NCBI GenBank assembly: GCA_016788115.1
Contig: JAEURR010000006.1
Location: 310,001-374,000, forward strand
Reading direction: 5' to 3'
Length of the DNA: 64,000 nt
DNA from: Chthonomonas sp.
GTDB taxonomy: Bacteria > Armatimonadota > Fimbriimonadia > Fimbriimonadales > Fimbriimonadaceae
Made by a program: the position numbers and the translations under genes. Position 1 is the stretch's first letter. Each line of letters starts with the position of its first letter. Below are positions 53,153 through 61,550 of the stretch, one piece after another. The notes beneath the pieces are model-generated. The model was given only the letters and a program-made list of their open reading frames with translations, was not told the DNA's origin and did no database searches.

Positions 53153-53189
53153 GAAAGGGCGGCGCGAGTTTCGCGCCGCCCTTTCTTCA
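53153..53189. terminator. Bidirectional terminator between lipoprotein and motB
   Basis: GAAAGGGCGGCGCGA and its exact reverse complement surround GTT: a 15-base stem followed by TTC. It serves converging genes. Confidence 0.85.
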
Positions 53190-54116
53190 TCAGTCCTTCT
53201 TCGGGACCAATTCCGTCGCCGGTCCGACATCGACGGGTCGTTTGAAGACCCCCTGAATCTCGCTATTCAGCAGATCCCGCGGCATGCCAGGCGCTTTGTC
53301 TCCGCCGCGCCAAGTAAAGGGGAGCAAGACCGTAACGCGACGATTGCTAAAGTGATACGGGTCTTCCGGTACCTTCAAGCGCGTCGGGCCGTACGCCCGG
53401 ACCTCCAGAAACTGATTGCTCGGGACGCCGCTGCCGCGGAGAGCCCGTCGCATGGCGAAGGCACGATCGTTACTCAAGTCCCAGTTGTCATAGCCGTTCC
53501 CCACGTAGGGGCGAGCATCGGTGTGTCCCTCAATCACGATCTTGCGATTGACACGCGTCAGGATGGGTGCCACTCGTCGGATCAGCGTTAACGCTCCCGG
53601 CCGGATCTGCGAGGAACCCACTTCGAAGAACACCGCGCCCGCGTTCTCCACAAAGTCGATCACGAGCCCTTCGTCGTTGACCGAGACTTCGACGTTCTTG
53701 TACAGTGCCTGGACGGCTGCGTCGTTTGGCCCGGCACCGGTCCCGGACTCGTTGGCGGCTCCTTTCAGAGCGTTCTTGATTTCGGCTGCGGCACGCGCGG
53801 CCTCGGTTCGCTCGGTTCGGATCTCCGTGTCGCCTGCACCTTTGCTACTGGACTTCGACGTGCTGTACGGACTGCCATTGCTAGGCTGGATATTAACGCG
53901 CGACTTGGGCTCGTTCTTGGTAAAACCGAGCGGGTCGTTGAAGTATCCCTGGATCATGCTCCGGGTGGAGTCGGTCATTCCCATGATCCACATAACCATG
54001 AAGAACGCCATCATCGCCGTGACGAAGTCCGCGTAGGCGACCTTCCAGGCACCACCGTGGTGACCGTGGCCATGACCCTTCTTCTTCTTGATGATAATGG
54101 GAGTGCCGTCAGCCAT
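53190..54116 (-). CDS. motB: Flagellar motor stator protein MotB
   Basis: A 308-residue protein with a basic, His-rich start, the membrane segment with the proton-channel Asp (WKVAYADFVTAMMAFFMVMWI), a plug-like region (SMIQGYFNDPLGF) and a C-terminal OmpA-like peptidoglycan-binding domain (KIVIEGHTDARPYVG, NWDLSNDRAFAMRRAL). It pairs with motA 15 bases upstream. Confidence 0.92.
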   Translation of the reverse strand: MADGTPIIIKKKKGHGHGHHGGAWKVAYADFVTAMMAFFMVMWIMGMTDSTRSMIQGYFNDPLGFTKNEPKSRVNIQPSNGSPYSTSKSSSKGAGDTEIRTERTEAARAAAEIKNALKGAANESGTGAGPNDAAVQALYKNVEVSVNDEGLVIDFVENAGAVFFEVGSSQIRPGALTLIRRVAPILTRVNRKIVIEGHTDARPYVGNGYDNWDLSNDRAFAMRRALRGSGVPSNQFLEVRAYGPTRLKVPEDPYHFSNRRVTVLLPFTWRGGDKAPGMPRDLLNSEIQGVFKRPVDVGPATELVPKKD

Positions 54117-54131
54117 AGCGATTCGCGCTCG

Positions 54132-54989
54132 TTAAGCGGCCTTCTCCTTCACCGCCGTCTCCAACTCAGTGAAGCCAGGTCGGAGGGCGGGAACGATGTT
54201 GCGGCGAGCGAACTCCACGCAGGTGATCGGCGATTCGCCGCGGGCAAAACTGAAAAGGGCAAACCGGATGCAGTTCATATACTGCTCTTCGGATTTGAGA
54301 CGAATCTCCATCGCCTTGGCCATCGGGCCGAACACGCCGTACGCGAGCAAGATACCGACGAAAGTACCGACGAGAGCGGCAGCAACCGACTGACCGATTG
54401 CGGCGGCTTCGCCACCAATCTTTCCCATCGTGATGATAACGCCCAAAACGGCAGCGACGATACCGAAACCGGGCATGGCGTCGCCGACGGTCTGGATTGC
54501 ATCGACAGGTACTTTGGCTTCAGCGTGGGCGACCTCGAGGTCAAGCTCCATCATCTCGGCGAGGTCGTGCGGACCGACGGCACCGGTGAGGATCACCTTC
54601 AGGGTATCGCAGAAGAAGTCAGTGGCGTGGTGATTCGCCAGGAATGTAGGAAACTTGCTGATGATGTCGGACTCCGACGGCGATTCGACGTGCTTTTCGA
54701 GGCCGAGCAGACCTTCCTTCCTCGCGATCGTGAAGAGCTGGTACATCATCTTCAGCAGATCGACGAACGCCGGCTTTGTGAATGGGTCTGGCTTCAGCAG
54801 CCCCATGACCGCCTGGATACACGCCGTGAAACCGGACATGCCGTTGGCAGCGATGAGCGATCCCGCAGCACAACCACCCAGGATCACGAATTCGTTGATC
54901 TGGATGAGAACGGCGATGTTACCGTGGTGCATGACATAGCCAATCAAGGTGGCTGCCAACACGATAAAGATTCCAATGAAGGTGAACAT
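54132..54989 (-). CDS. motA: Flagellar motor stator protein MotA
   Basis: A 285-residue protein with four membrane segments; FILGG-like EFVILGGCAAGSLIAANG, the cytoplasmic loop with charged residues, and MPGFGIVAAVLGVIITMGKIGG with the conserved Pro are typical. With MotB it forms the ion-driven stator. No other flagellar gene is in the window. Confidence 0.93.
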   Translation of the reverse strand: MFTFIGIFIVLAATLIGYVMHHGNIAVLIQINEFVILGGCAAGSLIAANGMSGFTACIQAVMGLLKPDPFTKPAFVDLLKMMYQLFTIARKEGLLGLEKHVESPSESDIISKFPTFLANHHATDFFCDTLKVILTGAVGPHDLAEMMELDLEVAHAEAKVPVDAIQTVGDAMPGFGIVAAVLGVIITMGKIGGEAAAIGQSVAAALVGTFVGILLAYGVFGPMAKAMEIRLKSEEQYMNCIRFALFSFARGESPITCVEFARRNIVPALRPGFTELETAVKEKAA

Positions 54990-55090
54990 AACCTTTGCGC
55001 GCGGGAGACAGTCGGTCTCCTAGCAGATTTATCGGCAAGATGCGGCCCAAAACGCAGGCTGTGATCGGAGTCGGTACACTTTCCGGGTCC

Positions 55091-56293
55091 ATGACCCTCG
55101 AACAGCAAATCGAATTCCTCTCTCGCGGTACGACCGAGATCATCAACCGCGACGACCTCACGAAGAAGCTCGCATCCGGGAAGAACCTGCGCATCAAGCT
55201 GGGCGTGGACCCGACTGCTGCCGACGTGACCCTCGGTTGGGCGGTGGTCCTGCGCAAGCTCCGCGACTTCCAGCGCCTGGGCCACACTGCCTGTCTGGTG
55301 ATCGGCGATTTCACCGCCCAGATCGGCGATCCGAGCGGAAAGAGCAAGACCCGTAAGCAGCTTACGCGTGAGGAGGTGCAGTCCAATGTTGAGGCGGTCT
55401 CGCAGCAAGTCTTCAAGATCCTAGACCCGGATCGCACCGAGATCAGCTACAACCGCGATTGGCTGGGAACGATGACCTTTGAAGACGTGATTCGGCTCGC
55501 ATCGCGCACCACCGTCGCGCGTATCCTCGAGCGCGACGATTTCTCCAAGCGACTCAAGGAGGAGCGACCGATCGCGCTCCACGAGATCCTCTATCCGCTC
55601 TGCCAAGGGTATGACTCGGTCGCACTGCGAGCCGACGTCGAGCTCGGTGGGAACGATCAGATGTTCAACAACCTCGTCGGCCGGACGCTGATGAGCCAGT
55701 ACGAGATGGAACCGCAAGTCGTGGTGCTCTCGCCGTTGCTCATCGGCACCGACGGAACCGAGAAGATGTCCCAATCGCTCGGCAACTACGTCAGCATCAT
55801 CGACACGCCCCGAGACATGTACGGCAAGACCATGTCGATCCCGGACTCACTCATCGAGAACTGGCTGGTGCTGTGCACCGATGTTCCCATTGATGAGATC
55901 GCGACGCTCGTGAAGAGCTGCCACGACGGCAGTGTCAACCCGCGCGACGTTAAGCGGCGGCTCGCCCGCGAGATCGTTTCCCTGTACCATTCGGCTGAGG
56001 CCGCGGAGGCGGAGGACAACTACTTTATCGAGACGTTCTCCAAGAAGACCCAGGTGGGCGACGCCGAAGAGGTGAAGATCCCCGAGAGCTGCATCCACGA
56101 TGGTCAAATTGCCATGCATGCGCTGATCACGACGCTCGGGTTGGCCAAAAGCAATAGCGAGGCCAAGAGCAAGATTCAGCAAGGTGGCGTCGCACTGGAT
56201 GCGGACAAGGTGTCCGACTTGCTGATGCCCATCGACCAGGTTGTGGGCCGAATCTTGCGGGTCGGAAAGCACGAATTCCGCCGCCTATCGTAG
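55091..56293 (+). CDS. tyrS: Tyrosyl-tRNA synthetase with altered HIGH motif
   Basis: A 400-residue class I synthetase of the TyrZ/Thermus-like type. GVDPTAADVTLGWAVVL occupies the position of the HIGH motif but reads TLGW, so both histidines are replaced. KMSQS (from GTEKMSQSLGNY) matches the KMSKS loop, IGDFTAQIGDPSG and YPLCQGYDSVALRADVELGG match tyrosine-binding regions, and the C-terminus has an S4 domain (NSEAKSKIQQGGVALD). ATG 55091 is chosen; TACACT lies 10 bases upstream. Confidence 0.93.
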   Translation: MTLEQQIEFLSRGTTEIINRDDLTKKLASGKNLRIKLGVDPTAADVTLGWAVVLRKLRDFQRLGHTACLVIGDFTAQIGDPSGKSKTRKQLTREEVQSNVEAVSQQVFKILDPDRTEISYNRDWLGTMTFEDVIRLASRTTVARILERDDFSKRLKEERPIALHEILYPLCQGYDSVALRADVELGGNDQMFNNLVGRTLMSQYEMEPQVVVLSPLLIGTDGTEKMSQSLGNYVSIIDTPRDMYGKTMSIPDSLIENWLVLCTDVPIDEIATLVKSCHDGSVNPRDVKRRLAREIVSLYHSAEAAEAEDNYFIETFSKKTQVGDAEEVKIPESCIHDGQIAMHALITTLGLAKSNSEAKSKIQQGGVALDADKVSDLLMPIDQVVGRILRVGKHEFRRLS

Positions 56294-56324
56294 TCAGCGA
56301 AACCGACCTCCACAAACTAAGGAG

Positions 56325-56350
56325 GGCAGAAGCGGATTTCCGCTTCTGCC
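56325..56350. terminator. Hairpin terminator between tyrS and PEP-CTERM gene
   Basis: GGCAGAAGCGG-ATTT-CCGCTTCTGCC is a perfect 11-base stem with no long T tract. It lies between converging tyrS and the PEP-CTERM gene and could end either transcript. Confidence 0.65.
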
Positions 56351-56382
56351 ATTCAGTAGTGTTTTCGGGAGAGGCCTGTGCC

Positions 56383-56997
56383 TTACTTGGACTTGCGTCG
56401 TCGGGCAACGAGTGCAAGGACACCAAGTCCCATCGCGGCGATCGAGGCTGGCTCAGGCACAGCCTTGATGAATCGCTGCTCAACCAGGCCGATACCAGCG
56501 AGGTCGCGGGCGTCAGTGTTTGGAGCACTCAGGAAGATCGACTTCTTAACCTTGATGAACTTAGCTGGCTTGCGCAGTGTCCACGCCTTGTTGAACGAAC
56601 CCGAGGTCGTCGAAGTCACGAGCACGCCATCGTTGATGCCGTTCGTAAAGTCGTTCTGATCCTCGACGATCTCCGAAACCTGGACGAGACCGCTGCCGGT
56701 CGCGAGAGCGTTACCAGCAAGCTGGACGCCGGTGATCATCTCGTTCGCACCTGCGGTCACGAGGAACGTGATCGAGATGGTCGTGCTGCGGAGCGGCAAG
56801 TTATCGCCAACCCATGCCTTGTTGAATGTGATGTCAACGTCGCAATCGTAGGTCTTGATAAAGTGGTCGGTACCAAGCGTACCGATGATGCCAGCATCAC
56901 CCGTGATGACGAAGTTCGAGAACGTGAGGGCATTTGCACCCACGGCTGCAGTCGCCACCAGCGCAACCGCAATCATCTTTCCTGTAATTTTCTTCAT
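56383..56997 (-). CDS. PEP-CTERM protein (second of tandem pair)
   Basis: A 204-residue exported protein. Signal peptide MKKITGKMIAVALVATAAVG, then a beta-rich domain, and C-terminus VPEPASIAAMGLGVLALVA followed by RRRKSK. It is a paralogue of the next gene: LTFSNFVITGDAGIIGTLGT aligns with ITFSNVSITGPSQLLGTLGT. AGGGAGGACAG precedes ATG 56997, identical to the site of the neighbour. Surface location is inferred. Confidence 0.85.
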   Translation of the reverse strand: MKKITGKMIAVALVATAAVGANALTFSNFVITGDAGIIGTLGTDHFIKTYDCDVDITFNKAWVGDNLPLRSTTISITFLVTAGANEMITGVQLAGNALATGSGLVQVSEIVEDQNDFTNGINDGVLVTSTTSGSFNKAWTLRKPAKFIKVKKSIFLSAPNTDARDLAGIGLVEQRFIKAVPEPASIAAMGLGVLALVARRRKSK

Positions 56998-57045
56998 TCT
57001 GTCCTCCCTAGGGCAAAAGCCCAGAAAAATCAATCGAAACGAAAC

Positions 57046-57657
57046 TTAAGCTCGGTTGCGTCGACGTCGAGCTGCGAGACCTGCAATACCCAGGCCAATC
57101 GCCATCATCGTGCCCGGCTCAGGGACGAGCTTGATGTTCTGCTCAACGAGGCCCACACCTGCGAGGTCAAGCGCCTGAGTGTCGAACGCGTCCATGAAGA
57201 TCGTCTTCTTGACCTTGATGTGCGTCGATTGTCGCGAGAAGACAATGTTCTCGGCGATGGCGAATGTGCCTGCGTAGTAGTCCTTCGAGAAGCTGGCGAT
57301 CACACCGGGGTTCACGACGTCTTCGATCGTCTCGACGACGCGAAGGTGGCCGCTGCCCAGCAGAAGCGTGGTAGCCGAGAGCTTGAGTTCGTTAAGAACC
57401 ATTGCCGTCGGGCTCTTGGCCTCGTAGGTGATGTTGATCGTGCCGAAGCGGAGCGGCTGTGCGTCTCCGACTAGGGCCTTGTTGAACGTGAAGTCGATGT
57501 CCGTTGCGCCAGGCGTAAAGAAGTGGTCGGTACCGAGGGTTCCGAGCAACTGCGACGGGCCAGTGATCGACACGTTCGAAAACGTAATCGCGTTTGCGGC
57601 TGCAACTGCGCCAAGCGCAGCAACGGCCATAAGAGCCTTACTAAATACTTTATTCAC
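57046..57657 (-). CDS. PEP-CTERM protein (first of tandem pair)
   Basis: A 203-residue exported protein. The signal peptide is VNKVFSKALMAVAALGAVAAANA; the tail is VPEPGTMMAIGLGIAGLAA plus RRRRNRA. GTG 57657 is the start: AGGGAGGACAG lies upstream, and longer readings run through the 5' leader. A good promoter (57748-57776) precedes it. It is followed 48 bases later by its paralogue. Confidence 0.85.
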   Translation of the reverse strand: MNKVFSKALMAVAALGAVAAANAITFSNVSITGPSQLLGTLGTDHFFTPGATDIDFTFNKALVGDAQPLRFGTINITYEAKSPTAMVLNELKLSATTLLLGSGHLRVVETIEDVVNPGVIASFSKDYYAGTFAIAENIVFSRQSTHIKVKKTIFMDAFDTQALDLAGVGLVEQNIKLVPEPGTMMAIGLGIAGLAARRRRNRA

Positions 57658-57747
57658 TACTGTCCTCCCTTGGGAAATCCCAAAAAGTGGGCCGAAACGA
57701 CCCTGAATCATTTGCATCGCACCCATGAAGGGCTTTGATACGAACTG

Positions 57748-57776
57748 ATTATAACCCAGGGGAGCCCAAATGCAAA
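57748..57776 (-). promoter_or_regulatory. Sigma-70-type promoter of the PEP-CTERM pair
   Basis: On the minus strand, TTTGCA (or TTGCAT) is 17 (16) bases from TATAAT at 57748-57753. It leaves an ~85-base leader before GTG 57657. Confidence 0.6.
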
Positions 57777-57872
57777 GAGCGGATTTCGAGTTTTTGTCAA
57801 TATTTGCAAGTTCGGCGTCACATTTCAGTCTGTTCACGGTCCTATCTTCGGCAGAAACTAGTAACCTTGCTA

Positions 57873-57892
57873 GTAGCTCGCACGCGAGCTAC
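57873..57892. promoter_or_regulatory. 20-base palindrome upstream of the fusion gene
   Basis: GTAGCTCGC-AC-GCGAGCTAC is perfect, with 9-base arms. CTAGTA repeats at 57858 and 57870 lie just upstream. It is 44 bases before the ATG of the fusion gene and may be an operator. Confidence 0.45.
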
Positions 57893-57936
57893 CCGCGTGC
57901 CCGGGCGAATAGGCCACAATCGGGGGAGAGAAAACG

Positions 57937-60438
57937 ATGAAAGCAGTCGTGATGGCGGGCGGCGAAGGATCCAGGCTACGGCCCATTACAGCGAACCGGC
58001 CCAAGCCGTTGGTCCCCGTGGCCAACGAGCCGATCATGCAGCACATCGTACGGCTGCTCAGCCGCCATGGGGTGAAAGAGGTCGTGAGCACCCTCCACTA
58101 CCTGGCCGACGAAATTCAGGGCTATTTTGACGACGGTAGTGATTTCGGGGTCAAAATGCACTACAGCATTGAGGACACTCCCCTGGGCACCGCTGGCTCG
58201 GTCAAGAAGGCGGAGGCACTGCTGCAGGGCGAGACCTTCTTCATCGTCTCTGGTGACGCTCTCACCGACTGCGACCTAAGCAAAGCACTCGCCTTCCACC
58301 GAGAAAAGAAGAGCCTCGCCACCCTCGTCCTGTACCGCGTGACTTCCCCGCTCGAGTTCGGTGTGGTCATCACCGATGACGACGGGCGCGTCGTACGATT
58401 CCTCGAAAAGCCCAGTTGGAGCGAGGTCTTCAGCGATACCGTCAACACCGGCATCTACATCCTCGAGCCTGAGATTCTCGAGATGATGAAGCCCGGCAAA
58501 CAGTACGACTGGAGCCAGGACATATTCCCTGAATTGCTCCGCGAGGGCAAACCCCTCTACGGCTACGTCATGGACGACTACTGGTGCGACGTCGGGACGC
58601 TGGAGCAGTACCGCGAAGCTCAGGAGCACCTCCTATCCGGGCGGATCCACCTACCCATCCTGGGCGAGCAAATTGAACCAGGCATCTGGGTGGGTCCCAA
58701 CACCAACATCGATGAGCGTGCGGTCCTCATGCCTCCCATCGTCATCGGCCGTAACACGAAGATCAAAGGCGACGCCAAGATCGGCCCGTATACCGTCATC
58801 GGCGACAACGCGCTGCTCGAAGAGGGCGCCCACGTCGAGCGCTCGGTGGTCTGGGACGGGAGCTACATCGGACCGAACGTCACCGTCCAATCGGCCATCA
58901 TCGGAGCGCGCTGCACAATCAAACGCGACTGCCAGATCGGCGAGGATGCGGTGGTTGGAGATCGCTGTCTGATCGACACCGGCTGCACTATTCGTCCCCG
59001 AATCAAGCTCTGGCCGGACAAGGTCATCGAGCGTGGCTCGACGGTCACCATGTCGCTGGTCTGGGGCAACAAATGGCGCGGCAATCTGTTCCGCGAGCTA
59101 GGCGTGGCCGGACTCTCGAACGTCGAGATCACGCCCGAGTTTGCCACACGATTGGGTTCTGCGTTCGGCTCAATCCTGCCCAACAAGGCCACGATCGTTA
59201 CCTCACGCGACAGCAGCCGCAGCAGCCGCATGATCAAGCGGGCCATCATGGCCAGCCTGCTCAGCGTGGGCTGCGAAGTCCTGGATATGCAGAGCTCCGC
59301 GGTCCCGGTGGCGCGGCACTTCATCCGTACAAGCGGCGCTTCGGGCGCAGTCAACGTCCGCAAGATGCCAGGCAACTCTCGCGTCACGCTGATTGAGCTA
59401 TTCGATGCACGCGGCAACTACCTGAGCAAGTCGCACGAACGCAAAGTCGAGACCGCGTTCTTCCGCGAAGACTTTCATCGGTGCGATCCGGACGATCTGG
59501 GCGCAATCGAATACGCGAGTCGCGCCATCGAGGACTACACGAACGACTTCTTTCACCAGCTCGGCCCGATCCAGCAGGGTCGACGTCTGCGGGTGGTTTG
59601 CGACTTCGGCTACAGTGCCATCAGTTCGTTCTTTGCCGCAATGGCCGGACGGCTTGAGATCGACACCATCAACATCAACTCCTTCAGCGATTCGAAGCGA
59701 GCCCCGCGCAGCCCGAGCGAGATTGCCCGGCACATGGAGAACTTGCAGCAGATCGTGGGGACGCTCGGCTACGACTTCGGGGTGCTCTTCACGAACGAGG
59801 GAGAGCGATTGACGGTGGTTGACAGCACCGGAGCGATCCTGAGTGGTACCCAACTTTTGGCGGCAATGAGCATTCTGAAGGCTCGCACGAACAAGAACCC
59901 GACCCTGGCCCTGAACGTCACAGCATCCAGCGTTCTCGAAGATCTGCTCGTGTCGAACGGAGCTTGTGTCGTCCGTACCAAGGCCGACTCGCGCGCCCTG
60001 ATGGCGGCAGCCATGAACCCGGAAACCCAGTTCGCAGGTGACTCCAGCGGTGGATTTATCTTCCCCAGCTTGCACCCGGGCTTCGATGCCATGTTTGCAC
60101 TTGCCAACTTGGTCCTGATGCTCGAACGCGCCGAGACGACCCTGCGCGACGTTGTCGCCGGCCTCCCCGCCTTCCACGTCAAGTACCAGCAGGTGCGCTG
60201 CCCGTGGGAGTCCAAAGGGACCATCATGCGGGTCCTTACGGAGTCTCAACACCCGGACCAAATGGAACTCGTGGACGGCGTCAAGCTACTTCAGCCGGGC
60301 GGGTGGGCGCTGGTGCTTCCCGACTCGTTTGAGCCCGTCTTCCATATTTTCGCCGAGGGCGAGACGGACGAAATGAGCCAGGAGTACCTGGACCGGTACG
60401 TCCACCAAATTGAGGAGATGCAACAACATCCCGCGTGA
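57937..60438 (+). CDS. NDP-sugar pyrophosphorylase fused to PMM-like domain
   Basis: An 833-residue fusion. Residues ~1-230 are a nucleotidyltransferase (MKAVVMAGGEGSRLRPIT, KPLVPVANEPIMQHI), ~245-370 a left-handed beta-helix, and ~380-830 a phosphomannomutase-like domain. In the last, the usual TASHNP phosphoserine loop is replaced by GAVNVRKMPGNSR and the DGDGDR metal loop by TNEGERLTV, so mutase activity is doubtful. The family is usually named mannose-1-phosphate guanylyltransferase. GGGGGAGAG precedes the ATG. It is coupled to an acyltransferase. Confidence 0.9.
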   Translation: MKAVVMAGGEGSRLRPITANRPKPLVPVANEPIMQHIVRLLSRHGVKEVVSTLHYLADEIQGYFDDGSDFGVKMHYSIEDTPLGTAGSVKKAEALLQGETFFIVSGDALTDCDLSKALAFHREKKSLATLVLYRVTSPLEFGVVITDDDGRVVRFLEKPSWSEVFSDTVNTGIYILEPEILEMMKPGKQYDWSQDIFPELLREGKPLYGYVMDDYWCDVGTLEQYREAQEHLLSGRIHLPILGEQIEPGIWVGPNTNIDERAVLMPPIVIGRNTKIKGDAKIGPYTVIGDNALLEEGAHVERSVVWDGSYIGPNVTVQSAIIGARCTIKRDCQIGEDAVVGDRCLIDTGCTIRPRIKLWPDKVIERGSTVTMSLVWGNKWRGNLFRELGVAGLSNVEITPEFATRLGSAFGSILPNKATIVTSRDSSRSSRMIKRAIMASLLSVGCEVLDMQSSAVPVARHFIRTSGASGAVNVRKMPGNSRVTLIELFDARGNYLSKSHERKVETAFFREDFHRCDPDDLGAIEYASRAIEDYTNDFFHQLGPIQQGRRLRVVCDFGYSAISSFFAAMAGRLEIDTININSFSDSKRAPRSPSEIARHMENLQQIVGTLGYDFGVLFTNEGERLTVVDSTGAILSGTQLLAAMSILKARTNKNPTLALNVTASSVLEDLLVSNGACVVRTKADSRALMAAAMNPETQFAGDSSGGFIFPSLHPGFDAMFALANLVLMLERAETTLRDVVAGLPAFHVKYQQVRCPWESKGTIMRVLTESQHPDQMELVDGVKLLQPGGWALVLPDSFEPVFHIFAEGETDEMSQEYLDRYVHQIEEMQQHPA

Positions 60439-61550
60439 GCGAATCCGGCAAGATCCGTAGCATCGAAAGCCTGCGGGGTCTCGCCGCCCTCTACGTTGCG
60501 CTCGGCCACATCGTGACCATGGTCGATCCTGAACGTAACGCCGCTCGCACCGGTAGTTTGCCTGCTTGGCTCGCCCAAGTGACCCACCCAATGTGGTACG
60601 GACACCTGGCCGTGGCTGCGTTCATTGTCCTCTCCGGTTTCAGTCTCCAACTCTCGCTGTACCTGCGTAACGGCGACGGGCAACTCAAGGACCTCCGCCG
60701 GTACTTGGTGCGACGCTGCCGCCGGATCTTGCCGCCTTACTACGCGTGCCTGGCGTTCTCGCTGCTGGTTTGCGTGCTCGTCACCACAAAACTACCCGGG
60801 CTTCCTTTCACACAATATTTACCGCTGACCGCCGAGAACGTTGGTGCACACCTGCTACTTGTCCACAATTTTGATCCAACGTGGATGTACAAGGTCAATG
60901 GCGTCCTCTGGAGCATCGCCATCGAGTTCCAGCTATACTTCGCGTTCCCGGTCCTCGTCTGGGTGCTCATGCGGTTCGGAAAACTGGCCGTGGTGACCTG
61001 CACGTCTGTCGCCGCCTGGCTGCTGATCCTCCAAGTCCCGGGCGGGATAAAGCTTTACTTCTGGTACGCCGCGCTCTTCGCACTCGGCATGGTCGCCGCG
61101 CGGATGGCAATGGATTCGCGGGAAGAGCCCCCAACGCACGGTGTGCTCATGCTGTGCGCTGGCGCGCTGTTTGGCGCGTCGGTTTGGTTTGCCACTTCGC
61201 GCAAAGACCTATGGGTTGCGGACGCGTTCATCGGCCTCGCGGTCGCGGCCGTCCTCATTGCGATCACTCGCTACCGCGGCTCATGGTCGGACAGGATGCT
61301 CGGCGCACGCCCGCTAGTCTGGTTGGGAAGCTTTTCTTACAGCCTCTATCTGATGCACCATCCGCTGCTCCAGGTCGGTTACTTCCTGCGCCCCGAGTGG
61401 GCGGCGACGCCCACCCGTCAGACCGCCTGGCTGCTGGCCTGGTTTCCGCTGGTACTGCTCGGGTGCTACGGGTTCTACTGGGTCTTCGAGCGGCCGTTCA
61501 TCTCGTCTCGCCGCCACACGCCTTCCCCCGAACCCATTACGTCCGCTTGA
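60435..61550 (+). CDS. Acyltransferase 3 family (O-acyltransferase)
   Basis: A 371-residue membrane protein with about ten segments. IESLRGLAALYVALGHI carries the conserved Arg and His, and FIVLSGFSLQLSL, then GVLWSIAIEFQLYFAFP, are typical of OafA/ExoZ-like enzymes that acetylate sugars. GTG 60435 overlaps the fusion-gene stop (GTGA), linking acylation to the sugar-nucleotide step. It overlaps convergent mutL by 14 bases. Confidence 0.9.
   Translation: MSESGKIRSIESLRGLAALYVALGHIVTMVDPERNAARTGSLPAWLAQVTHPMWYGHLAVAAFIVLSGFSLQLSLYLRNGDGQLKDLRRYLVRRCRRILPPYYACLAFSLLVCVLVTTKLPGLPFTQYLPLTAENVGAHLLLVHNFDPTWMYKVNGVLWSIAIEFQLYFAFPVLVWVLMRFGKLAVVTCTSVAAWLLILQVPGGIKLYFWYAALFALGMVAARMAMDSREEPPTHGVLMLCAGALFGASVWFATSRKDLWVADAFIGLAVAAVLIAITRYRGSWSDRMLGARPLVWLGSFSYSLYLMHHPLLQVGYFLRPEWAATPTRQTAWLLAWFPLVLLGCYGFYWVFERPFISSRRHTPSPEPITSA

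Noticed and set aside
54057-55064. 335-codon open frame on the plus strand
   Set aside because: Antisense to motB and motA, both well supported; it also crosses the motA-motB junction.
56359-57474. 371-codon open frame on the plus strand
   Set aside because: Antisense to the two PEP-CTERM genes, which have signal peptides, PEP motifs and matching ribosome binding sites.
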